Positions 54,321 through 63,537 are shown, numbered from the stretch's first letter. The stretch is DNA of 64,000 nucleotides from VBCG01 sp044226535 (GCA_044226535.1 JBGAGT010000009.1:124001-188000); one strand, 5' to 3'. Numbers and translations: made by a program. The notes: generated from the letters alone by a model not told the origin.

Positions 54321-55601
54321 ATGACAGCAGGATGGAAGGTCGCCATGGCGGCGGCGATGGCATTGTGCACGGTCGCGGCGACTCCGGCGGCCGCGCAGAA
54401 GGTCACGCTCGACGTCCTCTACGCGCAGCCCGGCTTCGCCAAGTACCACGAGCCGATCGCCGAAGCCTTCATGAAGGCGCACCCGGACATCGAGATCAAG
54501 TTCCGCGCGCCGGCCAAGGACTACGACGAAGGCCACCAGGCGATGCTGCGCGCCGCGGTCACCAACCAGCTCCCCGACGTGTATTTCTCGGGCTTCCATC
54601 TGCTCGCCGAGCTGACGGGCGCACTGGACAAGCGCGGGCAGCTGCTCGACCTCGGCCCGTTGCTCGCCGCCGAGCCCGCGGCGTGGCGCGACGCCAACTA
54701 CGCGACGTCGATGCTGAAGCTCGGCCAGGCGAACGGCAAGCAGGTCGGCCTGGCGGTGAATGCCTCGCTGCCGATCATGTATTTCAACGCCGACCTGGTG
54801 AAGAAGGCGGGCGGCGACCCGGCGCACATGCCCGACACCTGGGAAGGCGTGATCGCGCTGGCCTCGAAGATCAGCAAGACGTCACCGGGCGCGGCGGGCA
54901 TGAGCTTCGACGTGCACGTGATGCCTGACACCTGGCTGTTCCAGGGGATCGTCGGCCAGTCGGGCGCGCGGCTCCTCGACCCCACAGGCACGAAGATCGC
55001 GTTCGACACGCCTGCCGTGCGCAAGGTCATGCACAACCTGCGCCGCTTCGTCACCGAAGGCGGCATGAACGTGATCGACTTCGACGGTGCCCGCCAGCAG
55101 TTCGCGGCGGGCCAGACGGGGATGTTCTTCGAGACCCCGGCGCGCCTGCGTGTCACCACCGACACCGTCGGCTCGCGCTTCAGGCTCGGCACCGCGGTGT
55201 TTCCCATCGACGACAAGGTCAACGGTGGCCTGCCCACCGGTGGCTGTGCGCTCATCGTGACGGCCAAGGACGCGGCGCGCCAGAAGGCCGCGTGGGAATA
55301 TGCCAAGTTCCTCACCGGCCCCGAGGCGCAGAAGATCATCGTCGAGATCACGGGCTACCTGCCGACCAACAAGCGTGCCGCCGGCCCCGAGTTCCTCGGC
55401 CCCTTCTACGACAAGAACCCGAACTTCCGCACCGTGGCGATGCAGGTGGACCGCGCGCTGCCGTGGCAGGGCTACCCGAGCGACGGCGTGCGCATCTGGC
55501 GCATGCAGCGCGACATCCTCAACGAAGTGATGCGCGGGCAGCTCGACCCCGACGCGGGATTCGACAAGCTGGTGAAGGAAACGCGTGCCGCGCTGAAGTG
55601 A
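54321..55601 (+). CDS. Extracellular sugar/polyol-binding protein, paralogue 2 of 3
   Basis: 426 residues from ATG 54321 (a GTG one codon earlier is also possible), behind AGGAGG. Signal peptide ends near AAA/QKV. Same framework as paralogue 1, but several positions in the binding half differ: FSGFHLLAELTGALDKRGQLLDLGP, NYATSMLKLGQANGKQVGLAVN and SFDVHVMPDTWLFQ. Some substitutions are in the loops expected to contact the ligand, so it may bind a different solute. It starts 40 bases after paralogue 1. Confidence 0.93.
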   Translation: MTAGWKVAMAAAMALCTVAATPAAAQKVTLDVLYAQPGFAKYHEPIAEAFMKAHPDIEIKFRAPAKDYDEGHQAMLRAAVTNQLPDVYFSGFHLLAELTGALDKRGQLLDLGPLLAAEPAAWRDANYATSMLKLGQANGKQVGLAVNASLPIMYFNADLVKKAGGDPAHMPDTWEGVIALASKISKTSPGAAGMSFDVHVMPDTWLFQGIVGQSGARLLDPTGTKIAFDTPAVRKVMHNLRRFVTEGGMNVIDFDGARQQFAAGQTGMFFETPARLRVTTDTVGSRFRLGTAVFPIDDKVNGGLPTGGCALIVTAKDAARQKAAWEYAKFLTGPEAQKIIVEITGYLPTNKRAAGPEFLGPFYDKNPNFRTVAMQVDRALPWQGYPSDGVRIWRMQRDILNEVMRGQLDPDAGFDKLVKETRAALK

Positions 55602-55731
55602 GCGCAGGGCGGATTGGCGTACCGACGGCGCATTTGCTACAGTCCCCGGCCACGCGGGCAGCAGATCCGCACGGCCCGGCCTCGCCGATGGGGGGCTGCA
55701 GTCCAGGATTTCGACTTCGAGGAGAGCTTTG

Positions 55732-57018
55732 ATGAAAACGATGTGGAAGAGCGCGGCGATGGGCGCCGCCGCAGCAGTGTTCGCGGTCGGGGGCTCGCTG
55801 CCCGCGTCGGCGCAAAAAGTGACGCTCGACGTCCTTTACGCGCAACCCGGCTTCGCCAAGTACCACGAACCGATCTCGCAGGCCTTCATGAAGGCGCACC
55901 CGGACATCGAGATCAAGTTCCGTGCGCCCGCCAAGGACTACGACGAGGGCCACCAGACGATGATGCGCGCGGCGGTGACCAACCAGCTGCCCGACATCTA
56001 CTTCCCCGGCTTCCACCTCATCGCCGAGCTCGCCGCCACGCTGGAAAAGCGCGGCCAGATCGTCGACCTCGGTCCCAAGCTCGCCGCCGAGCCCGCGGCC
56101 TGGCGCGCCGAGAACTACACCGACTCGATGATCAAGCTCGGCCAGGTGCACGGCAAGCAGTACGGCATGGCGGTGAATGCCTCGCTGCCGATCCTGTACT
56201 TCAACACCGACCTCGTGAAGAAGGCGGGAGGCGACCCGGCGCACATGCCCGACACCTTCGCGGGCATCGTCGCCTTGGCGGGCAAGATCGCGCAGACCTC
56301 GCCGGGCGTCGCGGGCATGTCGTACGACGTCCACAACTGGCCCGACACCTGGCTGTTCCAGGCGATCATCGACCAGGCCGGCGGCCGCGTGCTGGATGAT
56401 TCCGGCACCAAGATCGCGTTCGACAATGCCACCGGCCGCAAGGTGTTCGGGCTGATGCGGAGCTTTGTCAGCGAAGGCAAGATGCCGGTGATCGACTTCG
56501 AGGCCTCGCGCCAGCAGTTCATCGCCGGCCAGACGGGCCTCTTCTTCGACACGCCGGCACGCATGCGGCTCATCACCGACAGCGTGGGCACGCGCTTCCC
56601 GCTCGGCACCGCGGTGTTCCCCATCGACGACAAGGCCAAGGGCGGCATCCCCACCGGCGGCTGCGCGATCATCATCACCACCAAGGACGCGGCCAAGCAG
56701 AAGGCGGCCTGGGAATACGCCAAGTTCATCACCGGCCCCGAGGCGCAGAAGATCGTCGTCGAGATCACCGGGTATCTCCCGACCAACAAGCGCGCGGCGG
56801 GACCCGAGTTCCTCGGCCCGTTCTACGACAAGAACCCGAACTTCCGCACCGTGTCGCTGCAGGTCGACCGCGCGCTGCCCTGGCAGGGCTACCCCGGCGA
56901 CACCGTACGCATCTGGCGCGCGCAGCGCGACATCATCGACGCGGTGATGCGCGGCACCACGCCGGTCGACGCGGGCTTCGACAAGTTCGTGAGCGAAACA
57001 CGCTCGATGATGAAGTAG
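55732..57018 (+). CDS. Extracellular sugar/polyol-binding protein, paralogue 3 of 3
   Basis: 428 residues from ATG 55732 behind GAGGAG. Signal peptide ends near SA/QKV. It shares QYGMAVN and WPDTWLFQAII with paralogue 1 more than with 2, but has its own changes (NTDLVKKAG, FAGIVALAGKIAQTS, RKVFGLMRSFVSEGKMPVIDFEASR, RMRLITDSVGTRFPLG). Its stop is followed almost at once by the HAD phosphatase gene. A 130-base gap before it could carry its own promoter, so its expression may differ from the first two. Confidence 0.93.
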   Translation: MKTMWKSAAMGAAAAVFAVGGSLPASAQKVTLDVLYAQPGFAKYHEPISQAFMKAHPDIEIKFRAPAKDYDEGHQTMMRAAVTNQLPDIYFPGFHLIAELAATLEKRGQIVDLGPKLAAEPAAWRAENYTDSMIKLGQVHGKQYGMAVNASLPILYFNTDLVKKAGGDPAHMPDTFAGIVALAGKIAQTSPGVAGMSYDVHNWPDTWLFQAIIDQAGGRVLDDSGTKIAFDNATGRKVFGLMRSFVSEGKMPVIDFEASRQQFIAGQTGLFFDTPARMRLITDSVGTRFPLGTAVFPIDDKAKGGIPTGGCAIIITTKDAAKQKAAWEYAKFITGPEAQKIVVEITGYLPTNKRAAGPEFLGPFYDKNPNFRTVSLQVDRALPWQGYPGDTVRIWRAQRDIIDAVMRGTTPVDAGFDKFVSETRSMMK

Positions 57019-57026
57019 TGCGCGCA

Positions 57027-57692
57027 ATGGCGCGAGCGGGCCTCCTGTTCGACCTGGACGGCACGCTCGCGCAGACCGAGCACCTTCATCATGCGGCGTT
57101 CAACGCGCTGCTCGCCGGGTACGGCCGATCGCTCGACCACGCCGACTTCCTGCGGCACGTATCGGGGCGGTCGAACGAGGACATCACGGCGTATCTTTTC
57201 CCCGACCAGGGCTCCGCCGACCGCGAGCGTGCGGCAGGCGACAAGGAGCGCTGGTTCCGCGAGCTCGCCTCGGCCGGCATCGAGGCGACGCCGGGTGCGC
57301 CGGCACTGCTCGAATGGGCGCGGAGCCGGGGCATCGCCACCGCGCTCGTCACCAACGCGCCCCGTGAGAACGCCGACCTGATGGTCGCCGTGCTGGGCCT
57401 CGACGGCGCCTTCGACGCCGTGGTGGTGGCCGAGGAGGTCGGGCAGAGCAAGCCGCACCCGGGCCCCTACCTGGCGGCCATGAAAGCGCTCGGGCTGTCC
57501 ACGGCGCGCAGCCTCGCCGTCGAGGACTCCGCCACGGGCATCGCCGCGGCGCGCGCAGCCGGGCTCGACGTCATCGCCATGTCGACCGAGGCGACCGCGG
57601 CGTCGATCGCCACCAGCGGCGCGGTGCTCGCCGTGGCCGACATGACGGGGCGGGACCTGTACGACTTCCTGGAGGCGCGGCTCCTGGCCTAG
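57027..57692 (+). CDS. HAD-superfamily sugar-phosphatase/phosphomutase-like protein
   Basis: 221 residues from ATG 57027; a GTG at 57018 overlapping the previous stop is an alternative. HAD motifs: GLLFDLDGTLAQTE (nucleophile Asp), TALVTNAPRENAD (motif II region), KPHPGPYLAAMKALG (motif III Lys) and LAVEDSATGIAAARAAG (motif IV acidic). The helical cap lies between motifs I and II (HAAFNALLAGYGRSLDHADF). Beta-phosphoglucomutase-like or a sugar-phosphate phosphatase; the catalytic call within the family is open. It belongs to the binding-protein operon and converges on the YbaK gene. Confidence 0.88.
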   Translation: MARAGLLFDLDGTLAQTEHLHHAAFNALLAGYGRSLDHADFLRHVSGRSNEDITAYLFPDQGSADRERAAGDKERWFRELASAGIEATPGAPALLEWARSRGIATALVTNAPRENADLMVAVLGLDGAFDAVVVAEEVGQSKPHPGPYLAAMKALGLSTARSLAVEDSATGIAAARAAGLDVIAMSTEATAASIATSGAVLAVADMTGRDLYDFLEARLLA

Positions 57693-58180
57693 GCGTCGAC
57701 GCGCACGTCACCCACGCGAGCGCGGCTCACCGCGACGAGGTCCTGCGGCCTGATCGGAAACATCGCATTCGGCGTGCCGCCCGCGGCGAACACGCGCTCG
57801 AATTCCAGCAGGTCCTCGTCGATCACCGTCAGCGAAGGCGTCGCGTGCGCGATCGGCGGGATCCCCCCGATCGCATAGCCGGTGAGCTCGCGCACGAACG
57901 CCGCGTCGGCCTTGGACAGCGGCTCGCCGATCAGCGCGGCGACCTTCTTCTCGTCGACGCGGTTGGCGCCGCTCGCGATCACCAGCACCGCCCCGCCGTT
58001 GGCAGGGTCGCCGCGGCGGAAGACCAGCGACTTGGCGATCTCGGCGATGGTGCAGCCGAGCGCCGCAGCGGCCTCGGCCGAGGTGCGCGCGGCGACCGGA
58101 TACTCGGTGACGATGCTGTCGAGACCCGCGGCGGCGAGCGCAGCCTGCACGCGCGCGGCCGACGGGGAGAGATCGCTCAA
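57689..58180 (-). CDS. YbaK/EbsC-type aminoacyl-tRNA deacylase
   Basis: 163 residues from a TTG at 58180 with GGGAGG 7 bases upstream, a non-standard but well-supported start. YbaK fold: TSAEAAAALGCTIAEIAKSLVFRR, GGAVLVIASGANRVDEKKVAALIGEPLSKADAAFVRELTGYAIGGIPP and FAAGGTPNAMFPI. Members remove wrongly attached amino acids from tRNA (Cys-tRNA-Pro and similar). Its TAG shares CTAG with the convergent HAD gene. Independent from the flanking operons. Confidence 0.88.
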   Translation of the reverse strand: MSDLSPSAARVQAALAAAGLDSIVTEYPVAARTSAEAAAALGCTIAEIAKSLVFRRGDPANGGAVLVIASGANRVDEKKVAALIGEPLSKADAAFVRELTGYAIGGIPPIAHATPSLTVIDEDLLEFERVFAAGGTPNAMFPIRPQDLVAVSRARVGDVRVDA

Positions 58181-58238
58181 CGCAAGGCCTCCCGCGCCAC
58201 GCTCGGGCACGTGCCGCGCGGGCGATGGAGGCGTGGAC

Positions 58239-58802
58239 TCATGTCGCGTCGAGCACGACGAGCTCGGCGTCGTCGACCCACAGCGTGCCGTCGCCCTGAA
58301 GCATCGCATTGACCTCGATGCCGGTGGTGCCGGGCGGGATGGCCAGGCGCACGCTGTAGCGCTTCCAGCCCACGGTCCCCGTCACCGGCGGCGACAGCGT
58401 GACGACCTGGTCCACGGCGCCCGCCTTGAAGTTGCGCAGCGTCAGCACCGCGCCGGGCCCCGTGTTGCCCTCGATGCGCAGCCACGCGCTGAACTCGAGC
58501 GTCTTGCCGGCGAGTCCCTGCGGCTTCACGTTCTGGTGCACGGCGCCCCAGGGCTCCTGGCTGTTGCGCGTGACGCGCATGCTGAGCTTGCCCGAATGGG
58601 GCTTCGTCTCGTCGAGCGCGAACAGGTAGGCATCGCGCACCGCGTGCACCGAGGTCTGCCAGCCGACGAAGCGGCGGGGGCTCGGCGACACTTCCTCGAA
58701 GCCCGGGTTGGCGAGCGGGATCGGGGTGCCGCGCGCGGGCGCGGGGGCGTCGGCGGCGAAGGCGCAGGAGGCGAAGAGGCTGGCGACCAGCAGCGCGCGC
58801 AC
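58239..58802 (-). CDS. Secreted beta-sandwich (carbohydrate-binding-like) protein
   Basis: 187 residues from a GTG two bases after the ilvD stop. Signal peptide VRALLVASLFASCAFA, then a linker and a jelly-roll module, IPLANPGFEEVSPSPRRFVGWQTSVHAV, LSMRVTRNSQEPWGAVHQNVKP, LEFSAWLRIEGNTGPGAVLTLRNF and GWKRYSVRLAIPPGTTGIEVNAML, resembling CBM/DUF642-type domains. Likely periplasmic or surface protein that binds a glycan or ligand; function unknown. Co-transcription with ilvD is suggested by the tight spacing. Confidence 0.75.
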   Translation of the reverse strand: MRALLVASLFASCAFAADAPAPARGTPIPLANPGFEEVSPSPRRFVGWQTSVHAVRDAYLFALDETKPHSGKLSMRVTRNSQEPWGAVHQNVKPQGLAGKTLEFSAWLRIEGNTGPGAVLTLRNFKAGAVDQVVTLSPPVTGTVGWKRYSVRLAIPPGTTGIEVNAMLQGDGTLWVDDAELVVLDAT

Positions 58803-58804
58803 GC

Positions 58805-60487
58805 TCAGCGCCCGCCGTCGGTGATCGCGCCCTTGCTCGCGGTGGACACGAGCCGCGTGTACTTGCCGAGGAGGCCCCGCGTGTAGCGCGGTGCGGGCGC
58901 CTTCCAGGCGGCGCGGCGGCGCGCGATCTCGGCGTCGTCGACGTTGAGCTGGATCAGGAGCTTGTGCGCGTCGATGGTGATCGAGTCGCCTTCCTTCACC
59001 AGCGCGATCAGGCCGCCGGCCTGCGCTTCGGGCGCGACATGGCCGACCACCATGCCCCAGGTGCCGCCGGAAAAGCGCCCGTCGGTGATGAGGCCGACCG
59101 ACTCGCCGAGCCCCTGGCCGATCAGCGCCGAGGTGGGCGCCAGCATTTCCTGCATGCCGGGGCCGCCGGTGGGCCCTTCGTAGCGGATCACCACCACGTC
59201 GCCGGGCTTGATCGCCTTGGCGAGGATCGCCTCCATGCACGCGGGCTCGCTGTCGAACACGCGGGCGGGGCCGGTGATCGCGGGGTTCTTGAGGCCGGTG
59301 ATCTTGGCGACACAACCCTCGGTGGCGAGATTGCCGCGGAGTATCGCGAGGTGGCCCTGCGCGTACATCGGCTTGTCGATGGGGCGGATCACGTCCTGGT
59401 CGTCGCGCGGCTTGGGCGAAACGCGCTCGAGCTCCTCGCCGAGGCGCCGCCCGGTGATGGTCATGCAATTGCCGTCGATCAAGCCCTTGTCGAGCAGCAT
59501 GCGCAGCACCTGCGGCACGCCGCCCGCAGCGTGGAAGTCGGTGGCGACGTACTTGCCCGAGGGTTTGAGGTCGCAGAGCACCGGCACGCGCTTTCGCACG
59601 CGCTCGAAGTCGTCGATGGTCCACTCGACCTCGGCCGCCGAGGCGATGGCGAGGAAATGCAGCACGGCATTGGTCGAGCCGCCGGTCGCCATCACCAGCG
59701 CGATCGCATTCTCGATCGACGCGCGCGTGACGATGTCACGAGGCTTGAGGTTCTTGTCGATCGCGTTCATCAGCACGCGCGCCGACTCGGCGGCGGAATC
59801 GGCCTTCTCGGCATCGGGCGAGGCCATCTGCGAGCTGCCGAGGAGGCTCATGCCCAGCGCCTCGAACGACGAGCTCATGGTGTTGGCGGTGTACATGCCG
59901 CCGCAGGCGCCGACGCTCGGGCAGGCGTTGCGCTCGATGCCGTCGTAGTCTTCCTTGCTCATCTTGCCCGCGGTGTAGGCGCCAACGGCCTCGAAGGGCG
60001 AGACGATGGTCAGCGCCTGGCCCTTCCAGTGGCCCGGCTTGATGGTGCCGGCGTAGACGTAGATGCCGGGCACGTTGATGCGCGTCAGCGCCATCATGCC
60101 CCCGGGCATGTTCTTGTCGCAGCCGCCGACCACCAGCGCGCCGTCCATCGCCTGGCCGTTGACCGAGGTCTCGATGGCGTCGGCGATCACCTCGCGCGAC
60201 ACCAGCGAGTACTTCATCGCCTCGGTGCCCATGCCGATGCCGTCGGTGACGGTGGGCACGCCGAACACCTGCGGCATCGCGCCGGCCTTCTTCAGCGCCT
60301 CGATGGCGCGGTCGACCAGCGGCTGGATGCCGGCGTTGCAGGGGTTCATCGTGCTGTGGCCGTTGGCGACGCCGACGATGGGCTTGTCGAAGTCGCCGTC
60401 GCCGAAGCCGACGGCGCGCAGCATGGCGCGGTTGGGCGAGCGTGCGACGCCCGCGGTGATGAGGCTGGAACGGCGATTGTTGGCCAC
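58805..60487 (-). CDS. ilvD: Dihydroxy-acid dehydratase
   Basis: 560-residue [2Fe-2S] enzyme of valine, isoleucine and pantothenate biosynthesis, making 2-keto acids from dihydroxy acids. GTG start at 60487. Signature cluster and metal sites: HSTMNPCNAGIQPL, VVGGCDKNMPGG, GACGGMYTANTMS, AINGTGGSTNA-like VMATGGSTNAVLH and MVVGHVAPEA. Full length. On the left is the secreted beta-sandwich gene; on the right the EamA transporter (91-base gap). The ilvD / LysR / lgt neighbourhood is common in betaproteobacteria. Confidence 0.97.
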   Translation of the reverse strand: MANNRRSSLITAGVARSPNRAMLRAVGFGDGDFDKPIVGVANGHSTMNPCNAGIQPLVDRAIEALKKAGAMPQVFGVPTVTDGIGMGTEAMKYSLVSREVIADAIETSVNGQAMDGALVVGGCDKNMPGGMMALTRINVPGIYVYAGTIKPGHWKGQALTIVSPFEAVGAYTAGKMSKEDYDGIERNACPSVGACGGMYTANTMSSSFEALGMSLLGSSQMASPDAEKADSAAESARVLMNAIDKNLKPRDIVTRASIENAIALVMATGGSTNAVLHFLAIASAAEVEWTIDDFERVRKRVPVLCDLKPSGKYVATDFHAAGGVPQVLRMLLDKGLIDGNCMTITGRRLGEELERVSPKPRDDQDVIRPIDKPMYAQGHLAILRGNLATEGCVAKITGLKNPAITGPARVFDSEPACMEAILAKAIKPGDVVVIRYEGPTGGPGMQEMLAPTSALIGQGLGESVGLITDGRFSGGTWGMVVGHVAPEAQAGGLIALVKEGDSITIDAHKLLIQLNVDDAEIARRRAAWKAPAPRYTRGLLGKYTRLVSTASKGAITDGGR

Positions 60488-60578
60488 GGCGGAAATCCTC
60501 GGGAGGAAAACGGGGCATTGCGGCCGGGACGGCGGTGTCCTCCCCGGCAGTGCCCTCTCGGGCCGCCTTCGCGCCCGG

Positions 60579-61637
60579 TCAGGCGCGCGAGACGGTTGCC
60601 ACGCGCTTTTGCGCGCGCGGCGACGATAGCACCGGCGACGGGGTGAGACAACACAGGATCGCGCCCCCCGCGATCAGCGCGAAGCCGCCGGCGTGGAAGG
60701 CGTGCAGGTGCTCGCCGATCAGGAGCGTGGCGAACACCGCGGCGAACACCGGCACGAGGTGGGTGAAGATGCCCGCCTGCACGGCGCCGACGCGCGCCAC
60801 CGCGTAGCCGTAGAGCAGCATGGCCACCAGTGTCGGCAGCGTGCCGATGTAGAGCACGCCGGCGAGCGTCCCCCAGCTCGGGTGCGGGATGCCGTGGCGC
60901 CAGAGCTCGATCGCCACCATGGGAAGCGTGAACACCAGGCCCATCAGCGCCGCGGCGAAGCAGAACGCGGCCATCGACAGTTGCGGGTCGCGCTCGACCA
61001 GGCGCACCGTGTACAGCGCCCACACGAACATGCCGAGCAGCACGATGAGGTCGGAAGGGCTCAACTCCAGCCGCGCCAGCGCGCGCAGGTCCCCGTGCGC
61101 GACGATCAGCAGCACCCCGGCCACGGAGATCGCGAGCCCGATGGACTCGAAGGGGCTGGGCGCGCGGCGCCGCGCGAGCGCGACCAGCGCGACGATCAGT
61201 ACGGGGATCGCCGAGTTGAGCAGCCCCATGTTGATGGCCGTGGTTCCGGCGAGGCCGGTGTAGACCAGGAGCGTTTGCGGCGCGAAGCCGAGGAAGGCGA
61301 AGATCGCCAGCGAGCGCGTGTCGTGGCGCAAGGCCCGGGCGATGGCCGCGCGCTCGTGCCAAACGAAGGGCGTGAGCGCGACCATCACGACGATCCAGCG
61401 CAGGAACGAGAGCCAGGTGGGGGCGATGCCGTCGAGCAGCGTGCGCGCCACCACCGCGTTGCTGCCCCACAGCACCGAGGTCGCGACCAGCGCGACGAAG
61501 GCCAGCGTGCGGGGCGGCAGGCTCGCCGCGCGTGAGCGAAGGCTCGCTGCGCGCGATCGAAGGCGCGTCACGCCGGCGGACAGGCGCGGGGCGAGGCGCG
61601 ACAGCGGGAAGCGTTGGGTAAAGGAGGGCGGGGACAC
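60579..61637 (-). CDS. EamA/DMT-family exporter
   Basis: 352 residues if started at GTG 61637; a later GTG at 61571 and an upstream ATG at 61724 are alternatives, and no start has a good ribosome site. Ten transmembrane helices in two EamA repeats: VALVATSVLWGSNAVVARTLLDGIAPTWLSFLRW and SDLIVLLGMFVWALYTVRLVER. The first about 45 residues are an Arg/Ser-rich extension, RLRSRAASLRSRAASL, unusual for the family. Exports amino acids or metabolites; the substrate is unknown. Divergent from the LysR gene at 61770, its likely regulator. Confidence 0.87.
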   Translation of the reverse strand: MSPPSFTQRFPLSRLAPRLSAGVTRLRSRAASLRSRAASLPPRTLAFVALVATSVLWGSNAVVARTLLDGIAPTWLSFLRWIVVMVALTPFVWHERAAIARALRHDTRSLAIFAFLGFAPQTLLVYTGLAGTTAINMGLLNSAIPVLIVALVALARRRAPSPFESIGLAISVAGVLLIVAHGDLRALARLELSPSDLIVLLGMFVWALYTVRLVERDPQLSMAAFCFAAALMGLVFTLPMVAIELWRHGIPHPSWGTLAGVLYIGTLPTLVAMLLYGYAVARVGAVQAGIFTHLVPVFAAVFATLLIGEHLHAFHAGGFALIAGGAILCCLTPSPVLSSPRAQKRVATVSRA

Positions 61638-61740
61638 GGTGGCGTCGCGAGGTCCGAGGCCTTGCGGCGCAAGATCCCTCGCGGAACGGATTGTCCGCCT
61701 CCCTTTCGATACCGTCCAATACATTAATGGTGCGGTTCTG

Positions 61741-61755
61741 ATACCTATAAGGTAT
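61741..61755. promoter_or_regulatory. Dyad operator candidate for the LysR regulator
   Basis: ATACC-TATAA-GGTAT, a perfect 5-bp dyad with a 5-base centre and a T-N11-A core, 14 bases before the LysR ATG and in the divergent gap. It has the form of a LysR box; a GATACC half-like repeat is found at 61710 (GATACCG). Confidence 0.55.
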
Positions 61756-61769
61756 AGAATTGCCCGCCG

Positions 61770-62654
61770 ATGGACCTTCGCCACCTCCGCTACTTCGTCG
61801 CCGTGGCCGAGACGCTCAATTTCGGCCGGGCCGCGCGCGACCTGCACATCACTCAGCCGCCGCTGTCGCGCGCCATCCAGGCGCTGGAGGAGGAGCTCGG
61901 CGCGACGCTCTTCGACCGCTCCACGCGGGGCGTCCGCCTCACGCCCGTGGGCGCGGCGCTGCTGCCCGAGGCGAAGCGCCTGCTGCGCGACGCCGAGGCC
62001 CTGCGGGAGGGTGCGCGCCACCTCGCCGAGGGGGAGGTGGGCGCGCTGACCGTCGGGTTCATCAGCACCGCCATCTTCGGCGTGCTGCCGCAGGTGATCC
62101 GCGCCTTCCGCAAGGCCCGCCCGGGCGTGACGCTGGCGCTGCGCGAGTTCACCTCGGGCGACACCCCCGCGGCACTCAAGAGCGGCGAGCTCGACGTGGG
62201 CTTCATGCTGCCCGGGCCGCCCGACCCGGCGCTCGACTACACCCCCCTCACCTGGGAGCCGCTGGTCGCCGCCCTGCCCGCCGCGCGGCGCTGGCCGGCA
62301 CGCGTCTCGCTTGCGGACCTCGCGGGCGAATCGTTCGTGCTGTTCCCGAGGGACGCCGGCGTGTCGCTCTACGACCTCATCGTCGGCTTCTGCCGCCGGG
62401 AGGGCTTCACACCCCGCATCGAGCAGGAGGCCATCCAGATGCAGACCATCGTCAGCCTCGTCGCCGCGGGCATGGGCGTGGCGCTGGTTCCGTCGTCGCT
62501 GCACCGCATGCGCCGCAGCGGTGTGGTATATCGGCCGCTGATGCAGAAGAGTCCCGCCGTCGAGATCGGCATCGCGCGGCGCGCCGGGGACGAGGCCCCG
62601 CTGACGCGCGCCTTCGTCGCCGAGTCGCGCGAGCGCTCACGCAGGCACGCATGA
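61770..62654 (+). CDS. LysR-type transcriptional regulator (BenM/CatM/CynR-like)
   Basis: 294 residues. Winged helix start MDLRHLRYFVAVAETLNFGRAARDLHITQPPLSRAIQALEEELGATLFDRSTRGVRLT is the standard helix-turn-helix of the family, followed by LTVGFISTAIFGVLPQVIRAFRKARPGV and an effector domain containing VSLVAAGMGVALVPSSLHRM. Divergent from the EamA exporter and in front of lgt; the dyad at 61741 overlaps its promoter region. It probably autoregulates and controls the exporter, with an aromatic or carboxylate effector, though the ligand is not visible. Confidence 0.93.
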   Translation: MDLRHLRYFVAVAETLNFGRAARDLHITQPPLSRAIQALEEELGATLFDRSTRGVRLTPVGAALLPEAKRLLRDAEALREGARHLAEGEVGALTVGFISTAIFGVLPQVIRAFRKARPGVTLALREFTSGDTPAALKSGELDVGFMLPGPPDPALDYTPLTWEPLVAALPAARRWPARVSLADLAGESFVLFPRDAGVSLYDLIVGFCRREGFTPRIEQEAIQMQTIVSLVAAGMGVALVPSSLHRMRRSGVVYRPLMQKSPAVEIGIARRAGDEAPLTRAFVAESRERSRRHA

Positions 62655-62688
62655 TCGCCGACCGCCCGGGACATGACCCCGCTGCCCC

Positions 62689-63537
62689 ATGATCGTCACC
62701 CATCCCGGCTTCGACCCCATCGCCTTCGCCTTCGGTCCCTTCACCGTCGGCGGGACGACGCTCGGGCCGTTCGCGGTGCGCTGGTACGGGCTCATGTACC
62801 TCGTGGGCTTCGCGCTGTGCGTGACGCTGGGCAAGATCCGCGCGAAGCGCAGCATGCTCACCGGCTGGCGCACCCAGGACGTCGACGACATGCTGTTCTA
62901 CGGCGTGTTCGGCGTGGTGCTCGGCGGGCGGCTCGGCTACGTGCTGTTCTACAAGCCGGCCTACTACTTCGCGCACCCCGGCGAGATCCTCGCCGTGTGG
63001 CAGGGGGGGATGAGCTTCCACGGCGGTTTCATCGGCGTGATGATCGCGATGTGGCTGTTCGCGCGCGCGCGCCGCAAGCGCTGGCTGGACGTGATGGATT
63101 TCCTCGCACCCCTGACGCCGCTGGCACTCGCCGCGGGCAGGCTCGGCAACTTCATCAACGCCGAGCTCTGGGGACGGCCCACCGACGGAAGCTGGGGCAT
63201 GATCTTCCCGCACGTCGACCGCCTGCCGCGGCACCCTTCGCAGCTCTACGAGCTGGCGCTCGAGGGCCTGGTGCTGTTCGTCGTGCTGTGGAGCTACTCG
63301 AAGCGGCCGCGGCCGATGGGCGCGGTGTCGGGGCTCTTCCTCATCGGCTACGGTGTCGCGCGCTTCGTCTGCGAGTACGCGCGCGAGCCCGACGATTTCC
63401 TCGGCTTCCTCGCGCTGGGCTTCACCATGGGGCAGTGGCTGTCGCTGCCGATGATCCTCGCCGGCGTGATCATGATGGCCTGGGCCTACCGCCGGGCCGG
63501 CCGTACCCAGCCCACCATCCTCGACCGGCTGAAGTGA
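62689..63537 (+). CDS. lgt: Prolipoprotein diacylglyceryl transferase
   Basis: 282-residue inner-membrane enzyme that transfers diacylglycerol to lipoprotein cysteines, the first step of lipoprotein maturation; relevant to the lipobox proteins at 29353 and 43853. About seven helices. Signature AGRLGNFINAELWGRPTDGSWGMIFPHVD (about 145-173), plus YGLMYLVGFAL near the start and FHGGFIGVMIAM. Length standard. It lies 34 bases after the LysR stop and is probably expressed from its own or the LysR promoter. Confidence 0.97.
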   Translation: MIVTHPGFDPIAFAFGPFTVGGTTLGPFAVRWYGLMYLVGFALCVTLGKIRAKRSMLTGWRTQDVDDMLFYGVFGVVLGGRLGYVLFYKPAYYFAHPGEILAVWQGGMSFHGGFIGVMIAMWLFARARRKRWLDVMDFLAPLTPLALAAGRLGNFINAELWGRPTDGSWGMIFPHVDRLPRHPSQLYELALEGLVLFVVLWSYSKRPRPMGAVSGLFLIGYGVARFVCEYAREPDDFLGFLALGFTMGQWLSLPMILAGVIMMAWAYRRAGRTQPTILDRLK

